A DNA stretch of 64,000 bases from a virus, in IMG/VR virus record IMGVR_UViG_3300032224_000723, positions 1 to 64,000 of that record. One strand, 5' to 3'. Shown piece by piece: positions 53,321 to 62,789 of this stretch. The notes beneath the pieces are model-generated. The model did not search any database. It worked only from the letters and a program-made list of their open reading frames with translations, and had not been told where the DNA came from. How positions within the stretch are numbered: the first letter of the stretch is position 1; each line of letters begins with the position of its first letter. The position numbers and the translations under genes are program-made.

Positions 53321-54790
53321 ATGAGCGACCTACGCCAACTAATTGCAAAAATGGACCAAATCGAATCGGGTTCATTGCCAAAGAAGAAAAAAACTATTAA
53401 AGAAGATGCTGCTATTCCTGTGTCATCGGGCGGCGATATTATTGGTGGTATAAAATCACTGGGGCCTAAAGTAGCTAAAAAAGTTGTCCCTGCATTGGGT
53501 TTCGTTGATGCTGGAATGAGAGCACACGAAGGTGATTACACTGGTGCGGCTATAGGCACTTTGGGCGGCATTACTGGCGCAATACCACATCCGATAGCAC
53601 AAGGTATATCATTGAGTGCAGATGCTGTAAATCAATTACGTGACTACGCCAAGGAAAAAGGCGGATGGGGCGAAGTAGCCAAAGAAATTAGTCAGTCAAT
53701 GAAAAGCCATGATGATAATAATTTTCTTCCTGAAAATTTAGAAACATTAGACGAAGAAGGACTACGTAGTTGGTTAGCTAAAAAAGGTATTAGTGCTGCT
53801 GAATATTTAAAAAATTTAGTTAAGCCTGCAGAAAAAGAAATTGCTGATGTAAGTGCTGCCCGCCCAACTGATATTTCTGGAATCGGTTCTGATGTTCCTG
53901 GCACGATAAGAGTTGGTACTCCAGCAAAACCACCCGAAGTTCCTTCAGCAGCCACAACTACAAAATCACTGGATCAACGTGCCCAAGCTGCGAGCGAGAT
54001 AAATGCAAAATTAGATACGTTACCAAAACCTAAAATAAATGCTAAAGATTATCAAGCACAATTAGCAAAACAACAAGAACTAGAAAAACAATTAAAAGAT
54101 CCAAGACCCGCAGTATGGAAAGATCCAAGAAATCCTGAATTGCCAGCGTCAAAATCTCCCCCAGCGGCAAATGTGGAACCTCCACAACCATTGAATGGTA
54201 AATCATTTAAAGATGCTTCAGCAGAAGTTAATAAAACCACCGGGCCTAAAGTAAATAGAGATGAGTTAGGAAGACCGTTGGACAATCAAGGTCGAAACAC
54301 CACAACCTTAGGTGGTGAGCCTATTACCTATGATGCAGCCGGTAATCCTAGCATTGGCACTACGCCTAAATCTAATTTTAATAGACCAAGTTCAGCTAGA
54401 GGTGACACAGAAATGGGTCCTGAAATAGATCCTAATGCACCACCTGAATGGTTTCAACAATGGCAGGCAAACCAGCAAGCCCAGCAATTACCCCAACCGC
54501 CGGTAGATGCAGACAAGCCGGGTATATTGAAATCAATTGGCAAAGCAATGTGGAATAATCCAAAAACAACTGCCGCAGTTGCCACTGGGGCAGAGTACGA
54601 AAGAGAAAAAAATGCTAACTGGAAAGGTGCTAAAGCAGCTGGTCAACTTGCACACCCAGATGATGATTTTTGGTCATATCAAAATCAAATAAAAGACTTT
54701 GGTGTTAAACCAGAACTAAAAACTCCTACCAAAGAATCATTACAAAATAAATTGTTTAACGAATTTAAAACATTTGTAGAAAAGAAATAA
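53321..54790 (+). CDS. Virion-associated-type protein, Pro/Lys-rich
   Basis: 489 residues. The start MSDLRQLIAKMDQIESG resembles that of the next gene (MSDMRRLLEAMDSM). A hydrophobic Gly/Ala part near 33-90 (PALGFVDAGMRAHEGDYTGAAIGTLGGITGAIPHP) may be membrane-active. The remainder is a disordered Pro/Lys/Asn-rich linker with a final helical part (KESLQNKLFNEFKTFVEKK). No family identified. Likely packed in or attached to the virion. Confidence 0.6.
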   Translation: MSDLRQLIAKMDQIESGSLPKKKKTIKEDAAIPVSSGGDIIGGIKSLGPKVAKKVVPALGFVDAGMRAHEGDYTGAAIGTLGGITGAIPHPIAQGISLSADAVNQLRDYAKEKGGWGEVAKEISQSMKSHDDNNFLPENLETLDEEGLRSWLAKKGISAAEYLKNLVKPAEKEIADVSAARPTDISGIGSDVPGTIRVGTPAKPPEVPSAATTTKSLDQRAQAASEINAKLDTLPKPKINAKDYQAQLAKQQELEKQLKDPRPAVWKDPRNPELPASKSPPAANVEPPQPLNGKSFKDASAEVNKTTGPKVNRDELGRPLDNQGRNTTTLGGEPITYDAAGNPSIGTTPKSNFNRPSSARGDTEMGPEIDPNAPPEWFQQWQANQQAQQLPQPPVDADKPGILKSIGKAMWNNPKTTAAVATGAEYEREKNANWKGAKAAGQLAHPDDDFWSYQNQIKDFGVKPELKTPTKESLQNKLFNEFKTFVEKK

Positions 54791-54791
54791 C

Positions 54792-56873
54792 ATGAGTGAT
54801 ATGCGCCGACTACTAGAAGCCATGGACAGCATGAGTCGTGCTGAGAAGAAACCCACAGGTCCAAAATTTCCAGGTTACTGGAAAGGTACAGATCCTGCCA
54901 GTGCTGCTAAAAATAAAATGGTTGGCGGCTGTGAGCAAGAAAGTGTTATTCCCGAACTAGCAAAAACAGCAAAGAAGAAATCTACAGAATGGGAATTAGA
55001 AGAAGCATTCAAACAATTTAAAGAAGGCGAATTTAGACGAGACGTTATCCCCCAACAACAAGCACCAGTGAATACTAAATTAGATCCAGGATATGGAAAG
55101 CCTTTAGATAGACTTCCTGATCCTCAAGGAGATCAAAGCGGCGGATTTAAGAAAGTACTGCCCGGTGAAAAATTTGATAAAGACCAATGGTCTCTGCCAG
55201 GTAAACCTAGCGGTACTCCTAATTTGCCAGTTAGTCCTGATGTCAATACCCCATTATATACACCGCCGTATGCAGGTGATCCAGGTCTGGGAGTAAAAGT
55301 TCCCACTGATAGATTTGATGTCATTGGTGATGGGCCCACCTATGCACAAGGAATCAGACCTCCTTATCAAGCCAGATATAAACCTGGCAAAGAACCTGTA
55401 GAATTAAAAACAACAGAACCGCCAGTTTCAGTAGCTGGTCCAGAGCAAGAAAAATTTGATGTTAAGACTAATTCAATTAAAGTTAATCCAGCAACTGGTA
55501 ATGTTACTAAACAAGATAAACCTGAATTTGCTGGTCCCACAGATACATTTATCAAAGATAAGAATGGCAAGTGGGTAGAGAATCCAAAATACTCAAAGCC
55601 TAATACAGATATTAGTCCAGAAGAAAATGCTGAAATTGATCAACAAATAAAACAACAGCAACAAGTACAGCAACCACCGGAAGTTAAACCTGCCCCAGAA
55701 GTTAAATCAGTATCCACTACTGGTTCAGATACACTAAGAACTAATATAAACAAAGCCAGTAGCGGAAGTGACAACTCTGCCGTTAAAACTGGAACCTCTT
55801 CTCCCACACAAACTGAGCCAGAACCTCGACCAGGTAGCTGGCAAGAACTTGCAAAACTGAATAATATCACTGATCCTACTAAATTACGTGCAGGACAAAC
55901 AATTAGATTGCCGGACGACAGTAATTATACCATAAGTCCAAATGATACACTTAGTGGCATTGCTCACTCCTTGCGTACTACTGGTCAGCCACCAGGACAA
56001 CTAAAAAGCCAAAAAACTACGCAAGCTGATCGAGATCAAACTCCACCGTCCGATGGGACAGCAAAATCTGTAACTACTACACCAGTATATGTGGGTGGTA
56101 AGGCTAAAAGAAAAGCAGCGACTATTACAACACCAGAGATTAATTATTCACGAGACCCTGATGTCATGTCTGATCCAACTGCACCAGAAACTAAAGGATA
56201 TCAACGTAGTCCAGAACAAAAAGCCGCAGATGCGGCTGCACTAGCCGCGGCAGAACGAGCAGAAAGAGCACGACAAAAACTAAGATCGAACTTGCCGCAA
56301 TCAAAAAACAAACCAAAACCTCAAATCGCTGTTCCTGAATCATTCAGTCAACGACTAGCCAAAGACTTCGAACAGTTTTTAGAATCAGACGAGCCTTATT
56401 CGGGTTACGATCAAGATGTTAAAAAATTAAAACAACGTGCCAAGTTAGGCCCGATGAAAACTGTATGGGATGAGAAAACACAGAGATATCGTGTAGTACC
56501 AGTTAAGCCACAGGAAAAACAAATTAAAGAATATGGTAATGCACAAGACGCTAACCAACAAGCTACTAATGCCAACCAACAACAAACATCGCAAACAGGT
56601 GACCAAAAAGCCATAGACCAACAAGTAGACATTGCCACTGCTAAGTCAACAATGTCTGGCTTAAAAAATGTTCTTGGTCCACAACTTAATACCAATGCTG
56701 CTGCCAGTGGTGTTGTAAAAATGAATGACGGGAAACCTTTATCAGTACCAGAACGTGAAGCGATAAGTACACTAACACCATTGGTATCAAAAGCAGCAGA
56801 AAATCCTGCTACCGCCAGTGCATTAAAGTCAGCGTTAAGTACAGCAGGTATGTTGGCCAAGCAAGGAAAATAA
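54792..56873 (+). CDS. Virion-associated-type protein with LysM domain
   Basis: 693 residues. Propeptide-like start (MSDMRRLLEAMDSMSRAEKK, cut after L-L-E possible). Near residues 345-400 lies a LysM-type peptidoglycan-binding module (WQELAKLNNITDPTKLRAGQTIRLPDD, followed by YTISPNDTLSGIAHSL). The rest is Pro/Gln/Lys-rich. The end NPATASALKSALSTAGMLAKQGK is helical. A LysM suggests contact with the cell wall, perhaps on delivery into the host. Confidence 0.68.
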   Translation: MSDMRRLLEAMDSMSRAEKKPTGPKFPGYWKGTDPASAAKNKMVGGCEQESVIPELAKTAKKKSTEWELEEAFKQFKEGEFRRDVIPQQQAPVNTKLDPGYGKPLDRLPDPQGDQSGGFKKVLPGEKFDKDQWSLPGKPSGTPNLPVSPDVNTPLYTPPYAGDPGLGVKVPTDRFDVIGDGPTYAQGIRPPYQARYKPGKEPVELKTTEPPVSVAGPEQEKFDVKTNSIKVNPATGNVTKQDKPEFAGPTDTFIKDKNGKWVENPKYSKPNTDISPEENAEIDQQIKQQQQVQQPPEVKPAPEVKSVSTTGSDTLRTNINKASSGSDNSAVKTGTSSPTQTEPEPRPGSWQELAKLNNITDPTKLRAGQTIRLPDDSNYTISPNDTLSGIAHSLRTTGQPPGQLKSQKTTQADRDQTPPSDGTAKSVTTTPVYVGGKAKRKAATITTPEINYSRDPDVMSDPTAPETKGYQRSPEQKAADAAALAAAERAERARQKLRSNLPQSKNKPKPQIAVPESFSQRLAKDFEQFLESDEPYSGYDQDVKKLKQRAKLGPMKTVWDEKTQRYRVVPVKPQEKQIKEYGNAQDANQQATNANQQQTSQTGDQKAIDQQVDIATAKSTMSGLKNVLGPQLNTNAAASGVVKMNDGKPLSVPEREAISTLTPLVSKAAENPATASALKSALSTAGMLAKQGK

Positions 56874-56874
56874 A

Positions 56875-59262
56875 ATGAATTTACATAGTTTGTTTGAAAA
56901 TGTAGCAGAAGAAAAATGTCCGCATTGCAATGGGCCAATGTTCAGTGAACTAATGATCAATGAAAAGAAAGATGCTTGCTACTACAAAGTCAAGAGTCGT
57001 TATAAAGTATGGCCCAGTGCTTATGCCAGTGGTGCATTAGTTAAGTGTCGCAAAAAAGGCGCAGACAGTTGGGGCAATAAATCGGAAAGCGTGGCGGAAG
57101 CCACAGGTGATGAGAAGTTTGATACCATGATGGGCAGGATACAGCAAGAACCAAAGTATCCTGATTCACAAATGCCTCCAACAGATGTAAAAGATCTGTA
57201 TCAATGGGCAGTCAAAAACAACAAGCCGTATCATAAAATTTTTGCTGAATGGGCCATGAGAGAGGGTTACAAGTCTGTTGCCCCGGCATTACAGAAAGCG
57301 GGTAATTTAGATAGTGACGCTTTAGATTATTGGACTCCACGTGTTTGGAAAATATATTGGGGCGAAGTCCGGGGTATTGATTCAGAAATGCCCCCAGAAT
57401 GGGCCAAAAAACGTATACCTGCGGAATTGAGATATTATCTTGATGATGTGTTTGATGCTTATGATCGTATAGTGTTTGATTGGCCCACAGAATATCGTCA
57501 GATTGGTCAGCAAGGCATGGCGGAAGGTTTAGATAAACCTGAAGAAAAATCTATGTATGATTATCGTGGTGTTCCTGGTTTAGATAAACCTGAAGAAAAA
57601 TCTATGTATGATTATCGTGGTGTTCCTGGTTTAGATAAACCTGAAGAAAAATCTATGTATGATTATCGTGGTGTTCCTGGTTTAGACGAAGGCATGAAAG
57701 CCGATGAGCTTTCACGCTACTGTGAAGAACTTGTGGCAGAAAAAGGCTGGGATGCCGCATACAAACATGCTAGATTTATGGCACAAGGTGCTACAGATCC
57801 TGCCTGGGGCAGTGTATTAAAATATCTTCATGCCATGAAAGACGGAGTATCAGAAGATCAACTAGACGAAAATTTACGTCAGTGGTTCAAAGAAAAATGG
57901 GTACGATTTGGTCCAGACGGAAAGATTCGCGGAGACTGTGCCAGAGGAGATGACAGCGAAGGTAAGCCAAAATGTTTGCCTCAAGCCAAAGCACACGCAC
58001 TGGGTAAAAAAGGTCGTGCCAGTGCTGCCGCAAGAAAACGCAGAGAAGATCCCAATCCTGAACGCCGCGGCCCTGCACACAATGTTGCTACAAAATCTGA
58101 AAGCTCGTTAAACGAATTTGCGCCAGGCAGTGATGACGGCAACGATGGATTCAGTGATGAAATACTAAAGCGTTTAGCCGCACAATGGTGGCAAGGTGAC
58201 GAAGATCCAAGAGTAGAACGCACACTAGCGGCCGCTGGTTGGGAAATTGGGCAAGACGAAGGCTATGACAACGGTGGTGTATTTGTTGTAATGTCCGGTG
58301 ATGAGCATGGCCGCAGTTACATGAGCTGGCCCGCAGAAGAGTTGGAAGGCTTGTCGGAAGGCTACTACAATGACATAGGTCCGGAATACGGTGGTGCTGG
58401 CAAGGGTCGTTCCGAAGATGCAATGATGACTACCAAACTTACTAGACAAGCAAAAGCTGCCGCCAAAAAAGCTGGCAAAACATTTAATACCAGTGCTGAA
58501 TATCGTTTGTGGCATAGGAAACAAAAAGAAAAACAAGGTGTGTCGGAAGCACAAACTGATTATCAAAAGCGCCGTCAACGTGAACGTGATGTAGATGCAG
58601 GTAAGCCAGTTAAACGTCAACCAAAGAATCCACAGAATGATTATTTTGCACGTCGTAAAAAAGAACGAGACTTAGCAGAAGACCAAGCTGTACAACTATC
58701 ACCTAATATATCAGCAAGACCAAATCAAGATCCTGACTCGCCCGAAGACTATGACTACTTTTATAAAGACATGCAGGTAATGCCCGGGCAAGATTTTCAC
58801 ACACAGATAAAAGATCAACATCTACGTCAAATGGATCCTGCATATAATACTATGCGAACAGCATTTGATAACCCTATTAAGCCAGGACCGACTACAACTT
58901 ACAAAGAACCTAAGGGCGACACAATAATCCCAGTGCGTCCGCAAGAGCCAGAAAAAATGAAGGACATAGAAGGCAATCCTGTTAGACTAAGAGATTATGT
59001 TCCCGGTGATCCAAGGATATCAGAGTCTCGCTTATACTATAATGTCATAGGCACAGCAGATAAAGAACTACGTTCAGCCTTTGGTATGAGAAAAGATAAA
59101 AACGGTTGGTTCTTAAAAGAATCCAGCAGTACAAAATATAAAATGATGGCGCAACGTGCATTTGGTAGTCCTAAGTTGCAGGAATATAATTTTCCTGCAG
59201 GGCAAGCTACTAAAGGCAGTGAAGGTGTAATCAGTCCTGTTGGCTCTATCCCACGTAATTAA
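56875..59262 (+). CDS. Large virion-associated-type protein with zinc ribbon and 17-residue repeats
   Basis: 795 residues, start MNLHSLFENVAEEKCPHC. A zinc-ribbon-like part (C15, C18, C36-type) leads to KKDACYYKVKSRYKVWPSAYASGALVKCRKKGADSWG, a block seen in many T4-like phage proteins. Three exact 17-residue repeats GLDKPEEKSMYDYRGVP (residues 218-268) follow a helical domain. Later come LRQWFKEKWVRFGPDGK, GKPKCLPQAKAHALGKKGRASAAARKRREDP, a common basic block, and more linkers. It may be a multi-domain internal head protein. Function unknown. Confidence 0.68.
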   Translation: MNLHSLFENVAEEKCPHCNGPMFSELMINEKKDACYYKVKSRYKVWPSAYASGALVKCRKKGADSWGNKSESVAEATGDEKFDTMMGRIQQEPKYPDSQMPPTDVKDLYQWAVKNNKPYHKIFAEWAMREGYKSVAPALQKAGNLDSDALDYWTPRVWKIYWGEVRGIDSEMPPEWAKKRIPAELRYYLDDVFDAYDRIVFDWPTEYRQIGQQGMAEGLDKPEEKSMYDYRGVPGLDKPEEKSMYDYRGVPGLDKPEEKSMYDYRGVPGLDEGMKADELSRYCEELVAEKGWDAAYKHARFMAQGATDPAWGSVLKYLHAMKDGVSEDQLDENLRQWFKEKWVRFGPDGKIRGDCARGDDSEGKPKCLPQAKAHALGKKGRASAAARKRREDPNPERRGPAHNVATKSESSLNEFAPGSDDGNDGFSDEILKRLAAQWWQGDEDPRVERTLAAAGWEIGQDEGYDNGGVFVVMSGDEHGRSYMSWPAEELEGLSEGYYNDIGPEYGGAGKGRSEDAMMTTKLTRQAKAAAKKAGKTFNTSAEYRLWHRKQKEKQGVSEAQTDYQKRRQRERDVDAGKPVKRQPKNPQNDYFARRKKERDLAEDQAVQLSPNISARPNQDPDSPEDYDYFYKDMQVMPGQDFHTQIKDQHLRQMDPAYNTMRTAFDNPIKPGPTTTYKEPKGDTIIPVRPQEPEKMKDIEGNPVRLRDYVPGDPRISESRLYYNVIGTADKELRSAFGMRKDKNGWFLKESSSTKYKMMAQRAFGSPKLQEYNFPAGQATKGSEGVISPVGSIPRN
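57526..57678 (+). repeat. Three perfect 51-bp tandem repeats (in-frame)
   Basis: Units start at 57526, 57577 and 57628, identical, each encoding GLDKPEEKSMYDYRGVP; a partial fourth copy (GGTTTAGA) begins at 57679. The exact identity shows recent expansion. Confidence 0.92.
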
Positions 59263-59287
59263 ATAAATAAGACATAAGGTATGTAAA

Positions 59288-59722
59288 ATGGATGAACTCA
59301 TTAAAGCAATGAAAATTGCATTTGCAACAGAATATGGCTTTGCTGTAAAAGCACAGTTTTGCCATTGGAATGTAATAGGACCAGAGTTCCCACAATACCA
59401 TGCATTGTTTGACACTATCTACACAGAAGTATATGGCAGCATTGATCCATTTGCTGAAAATATTCGTAAGTTAGGTAGTTATACTCCAGGTAGCTTCCAA
59501 CGTTTAAGTATGTTAAGTCAAATCGACGAAGACCTTGAAGTTCCCCCTGCTATGACTTTAGTCGCTGGTTTATTAGAAGACAGCGAAAAATGTAGTAGAC
59601 TATTTAAAATGGTTTATGATCTAGCAGAGCGCGAAGGCAAACATGGCCTAAGCAACTTCCTAGCAGAACGCATGGATGCACATGACAAGCACTCTTGGAT
59701 GCTTAGATCAACTTTAAAATAA
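59288..59722 (+). CDS. dps: Dps-like ferritin-family protein
   Basis: 144 residues. KAQFCHWNVIGPEFPQYHALFDTIYTEVYGSIDPFAENIRKLGSY is the Dps/ferritin-like core: H-x-x-x-x-x-x-x-x-x-x-H...D-x-x-A-E-x-I-R-x-L-G, the ferroxidase-centre arrangement of Dps. The last half (LLEDSEKCSRLFKMVYDLAEREGKHGLSNFLAERMDAHDKHSWML) completes the four-helix bundle. Dps takes up iron and protects DNA from oxidants. AATAAATAAG upstream is a late box and TAAGG a ribosome site. With SOD, ErpA and the diiron protein it forms an oxidative-stress set. Confidence 0.85.
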   Translation: MDELIKAMKIAFATEYGFAVKAQFCHWNVIGPEFPQYHALFDTIYTEVYGSIDPFAENIRKLGSYTPGSFQRLSMLSQIDEDLEVPPAMTLVAGLLEDSEKCSRLFKMVYDLAEREGKHGLSNFLAERMDAHDKHSWMLRSTLK

Positions 59723-59729
59723 TTAATCA

Positions 59730-60848
59730 ATGAATTCAACTTATTGCAGTGCCGTGGACACGGGACTGTTTGTTAGTACTCAAGGTCAGGTAGGGTTATG
59801 TTGCAGTGGAGCACAGCCTTTGGGTAACATCAAACAACAACCCATTAAAGAAATATTTGCTAAATCAAAGTTTCCAGAAATACGTCTAGCACTTAAAAAC
59901 AATCAACCTCATGAATATTGTTCAGGCTGTGATAGAACTGAGCAACAAGCCGCAGGATCTAGTCAGCGCAGTGCGTTTAATGATCAATTCCCCAATCCCA
60001 CAAAACGTGAAATTAAACTAATTGATGTACGTTGGAGCAACGTCTGTAATCTAAGTTGCAGATATTGTAACGTATACGACAGCAGTGAGTGGAGTAGAAT
60101 TATGAACATTCCTATTCCGTCAGTGAATAAAGACTACACCGATTCCTTATTTGAGGAAATTGCAGAAAATAGAGATTCTATTGAGTGTATGTATTTGTTA
60201 GGCGGTGAGCCACTGATGCAAAAGCACAACGAAAGATTGTTAGACATCATTAATCCTAGTGTTAAGATAGATGTGCTAACCAATCTCAGTGTTAAATTAG
60301 ATAAAAATAAAATCTATGAAAAACTAAAAAAGTTTCCAATGGTACTTTGGAATTTAAGTTTTGACAACATCGGTGATAGGTTTGAGTATGTTAGACATGG
60401 TGCTAAGTGGGATATATTCACAGACAATATAAAACAACTATGCGATGACTTTGGCGCACATAGAATAACATTTCACCCAGTGTATACCATTTGGAATGCA
60501 TTGAACTTAGAAGAATATTACGAGTTTGCCAGCAAACAAAACTTCAGAGTTAATTGGCAAATGGCCATGCCCAAATCAGGAATAAGTGATATAGAAACAG
60601 AAAGTTTTATTACATTTGGACACAAGTCCAGTATTATGACCGCAGCCATAAAAGAAATAGAATCTGTAAATGTTGCTGACCCTATAGTTGATAACATCAA
60701 ACAAAGTTTAATCAACAACATTGAAATTCCCAATAAGGATCAAGACTTCTTAACATGGACTGCACAGTCTGAAAGTATTATACCACCCAACAAACCATTT
60801 AGCGAGCTATGGCCTGAGTTAAATAAGTTATTAACAGGCACACAATGA
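59730..60848 (+). CDS. Twitch/SPASM-type radical SAM enzyme
   Basis: 372 residues. The N-terminal 80 residues carry Cys-rich stretches (VGLCCSGAQPLGNI, EYCSGCDRTEQQAA). The radical SAM motif CNLSCRYC is near 106-113, followed by LLGGEPLMQKHN (G-G-E-P) and DVLTNLSV. The N-terminal auxiliary-cluster arrangement is that of twitch-domain enzymes that modify peptides or proteins. No precursor peptide is found next to it. It overlaps the desaturase gene by 4 nt. Confidence 0.85.
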   Translation: MNSTYCSAVDTGLFVSTQGQVGLCCSGAQPLGNIKQQPIKEIFAKSKFPEIRLALKNNQPHEYCSGCDRTEQQAAGSSQRSAFNDQFPNPTKREIKLIDVRWSNVCNLSCRYCNVYDSSEWSRIMNIPIPSVNKDYTDSLFEEIAENRDSIECMYLLGGEPLMQKHNERLLDIINPSVKIDVLTNLSVKLDKNKIYEKLKKFPMVLWNLSFDNIGDRFEYVRHGAKWDIFTDNIKQLCDDFGAHRITFHPVYTIWNALNLEEYYEFASKQNFRVNWQMAMPKSGISDIETESFITFGHKSSIMTAAIKEIESVNVADPIVDNIKQSLINNIEIPNKDQDFLTWTAQSESIIPPNKPFSELWPELNKLLTGTQ

Positions 60849-61546
60849 CTGAACTCATATACACATTAATCGTAACACATATCACAATTATTTGTGTTAC
60901 GGTGTTTTTACATCGCGGCCAAGCACACAGAACATTGATATTCAGTCCTGTGCTCAGTCATTTCATGCGTTTTTGGTTATGGTTAACTACTGGTATGGTC
61001 ACTAAAGAGTGGGTGGCAATACATCGCAGACATCATGTTAGCAGTGATTCTCCAGGGGATCCGCATAGCCCACATGTATTTGGTATATGGCGTGTGTTAT
61101 TTGGCGGAGCATTGCTGTATAGAGATAGTTCTAAAAATTCTGCCATAATAGCGCAGTACGGTATAGGAACACCTGACGATTGGATCGAACGTAAGGTATA
61201 TACTCCTTATAACTTCTTAGGCATTCTTCTAATGCTGGCCATTGACTTGTTGTTATTTGGTCCATGGGGATTGGTAGTATGGGGCATACAAATGATTTGG
61301 ATTCCGTTTTGGGCTGCTGGAGTCATTAACGGACTAGCACACTGGTGGGGGTATCGTAATGGTGAAACTAAAGATAAAAGTACGAACATTAGTCCTTGGG
61401 GTATTATTATTGGCGGTGAATGTCTGCACAATAATCATCATTTGGAACCCGCGAATCCTCGCCTCAGCCGTCGCTGGTTTGAATTTGACATAGGATGGCT
61501 GTATATAAAGATATTCGAATTTTTAAGACTCTTAAAGATAAAATGA
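60845..61546 (+). CDS. Membrane fatty acid desaturase
   Basis: 233 residues with three His boxes: HRGQAH (23-28), HRRHH (about 60-64) and HNNHH (about 196-200), the diiron motifs of acyl-lipid/acyl-CoA desaturases. Four to five membrane segments surround them. A TTEWVAIHRRHH-type stretch and HNNHHLEPANPRLSRRWFEFD match delta-9 type enzymes. It would add double bonds to host membrane lipids during infection; desaturase genes are known in cyanophages. It needs an electron donor (ferredoxin) from the host. Confidence 0.88.
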   Translation: MTELIYTLIVTHITIICVTVFLHRGQAHRTLIFSPVLSHFMRFWLWLTTGMVTKEWVAIHRRHHVSSDSPGDPHSPHVFGIWRVLFGGALLYRDSSKNSAIIAQYGIGTPDDWIERKVYTPYNFLGILLMLAIDLLLFGPWGLVVWGIQMIWIPFWAAGVINGLAHWWGYRNGETKDKSTNISPWGIIIGGECLHNNHHLEPANPRLSRRWFEFDIGWLYIKIFEFLRLLKIK

Positions 61547-61580
61547 CCTTGGCCTTAGGACCGGGTGGGCGGCTACTGCC

Positions 61581-61609
61581 TTGACTTATACAATTCGCTA
61601 CTGTATAAT
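61581..61609 (+). promoter_or_regulatory. Sigma70-type promoter
   Basis: TTGACT (61581-61586), 17-bp spacer, TATAAT (61604-61609), 35 bases before the ATG at 61645; the leader has no Shine-Dalgarno. Confidence 0.85.
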
Positions 61610-61644
61610 ATAAAGTGTAGCAATTAACTTTTTCAAATAATATT

Positions 61645-62736
61645 ATGATAATCTGGTTCAACTGTAAAATAACTGACGTACGACTAAATCCACAGAGTAT
61701 TGTACGATACAATCTACGCAACGATAGCCGTTTTGATGTAGCAAAATATAGCTTTGCTAGTTTTGCTCCGTTGGAACCCTTGACTACTAAATTTATTTTT
61801 AATTTAGAAATGGCCGACGGATATGAAGGCCGGGAAGAAGAAATGGCTACTTGGCTTAAAGGAATTTTTCCTGAGGAAAAACTAAGTCTACATTGGCACC
61901 GTTGCAATAATATTGCACAATGGCGTGAAGTCAAAGCAGAAATGGATGAGTTAGATGACGATTTAATTTTCCCTGCAGGCAATGAAGACCATATTTTCTT
62001 AGATGACAATATTGATATATTCCGTGAAGGTTTAGAATTAATTGCTAAAGATCCTGACCCATACGCTGTTCTAATGACCAGCCATTATCCAGAAAGTATT
62101 AGAGCTGTTTCTTACTTTAACGGACAACCAGCCAGTTATAATTACTTAACTTATAACATGGAAAACAACGATGCCATTAGAGTTATGAAAAAAGAATACT
62201 TTGAATGGTACTTGGATCAAGCTACTAATCCAGATCAATTTATTTTTAGAACTGAGCATTGGAACAACATTAGAATCCTACGCAATAAACTATACATCCC
62301 CACTAAAGAGCAGTTTAGACACTTTGACGGATATCATCACGTACAAGTAGGACCAGACGTTTGCCCTCCATTGGAAATCCCCGCAGGATTCTTTGAAGGC
62401 ATGACCATACGCTATGGATTTGATGATAGGCAAGCAGATGCAGTGAATATTAATCCCCAAGCCAAAGATTTATATACTGTTGATCCCGACAGGGGCACGG
62501 ACTATAGATTTACTCTTGACACACTGCCTGCATTTTGGAAGCCTTACATCAAACAAGTTGTCTGCGCAGACAACATTGATGAAGAAAAAATGAATCAAGC
62601 CTATGATACATACTTGTTGGAATTGACTAGGATTGACATTAATTGGCATCATGTGGGTGCAGTGTTTGACGATTCAAATTGGCCACCCGCACAGTGGCTC
62701 AACAACCACACCAAAGCCTACGTATTTGAAGAATAA
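61645..62736 (+). CDS. Conserved phage protein, possibly glycosyltransferase-like
   Basis: 363 residues. MIIWFNCKITDVRLNPQSIVRYNLRNDSRFDVAKYSF, DGYEGREEEMATWLKGIF, CNNIAQWREVKAEMDELDDDLIFPAGNEDHIFLDDNIDIFREGLELI and TSHYPESIRAV. The acidic run D-E-L-D-D-D...G-N-E-D-H-I-F-L-D-D-N might bind metal, as in some glycosyltransferases. I do not recognise the family with certainty. It is transcribed from its own early-type promoter. Confidence 0.58.
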   Translation: MIIWFNCKITDVRLNPQSIVRYNLRNDSRFDVAKYSFASFAPLEPLTTKFIFNLEMADGYEGREEEMATWLKGIFPEEKLSLHWHRCNNIAQWREVKAEMDELDDDLIFPAGNEDHIFLDDNIDIFREGLELIAKDPDPYAVLMTSHYPESIRAVSYFNGQPASYNYLTYNMENNDAIRVMKKEYFEWYLDQATNPDQFIFRTEHWNNIRILRNKLYIPTKEQFRHFDGYHHVQVGPDVCPPLEIPAGFFEGMTIRYGFDDRQADAVNINPQAKDLYTVDPDRGTDYRFTLDTLPAFWKPYIKQVVCADNIDEEKMNQAYDTYLLELTRIDINWHHVGAVFDDSNWPPAQWLNNHTKAYVFEE

Positions 62737-62741
62737 TACAG

Positions 62742-62770
62742 TTGCTTTTGTTTGGTATTTCACGTATAAT
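62742..62770 (+). promoter_or_regulatory. Sigma70-type promoter
   Basis: TTGCTT (62742-62747), 17-bp spacer, TATAAT (62765-62770), followed by TTTTTAGGAGATAACT with the Shine-Dalgarno AGGAG before the ATG at 62790. Confidence 0.78.
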
Positions 62771-62789
62771 AACTTTTTAGGAGATAACT

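Noticed and set aside
56411-56938. 175-residue minus-strand frame
   Set aside because: Complement of a Pro/Gln/Lys-rich plus-strand gene, where open antisense frames arise by composition.
58225-58620. 131-residue minus-strand frame
   Set aside because: Antisense shadow within a large continuous plus-strand gene.
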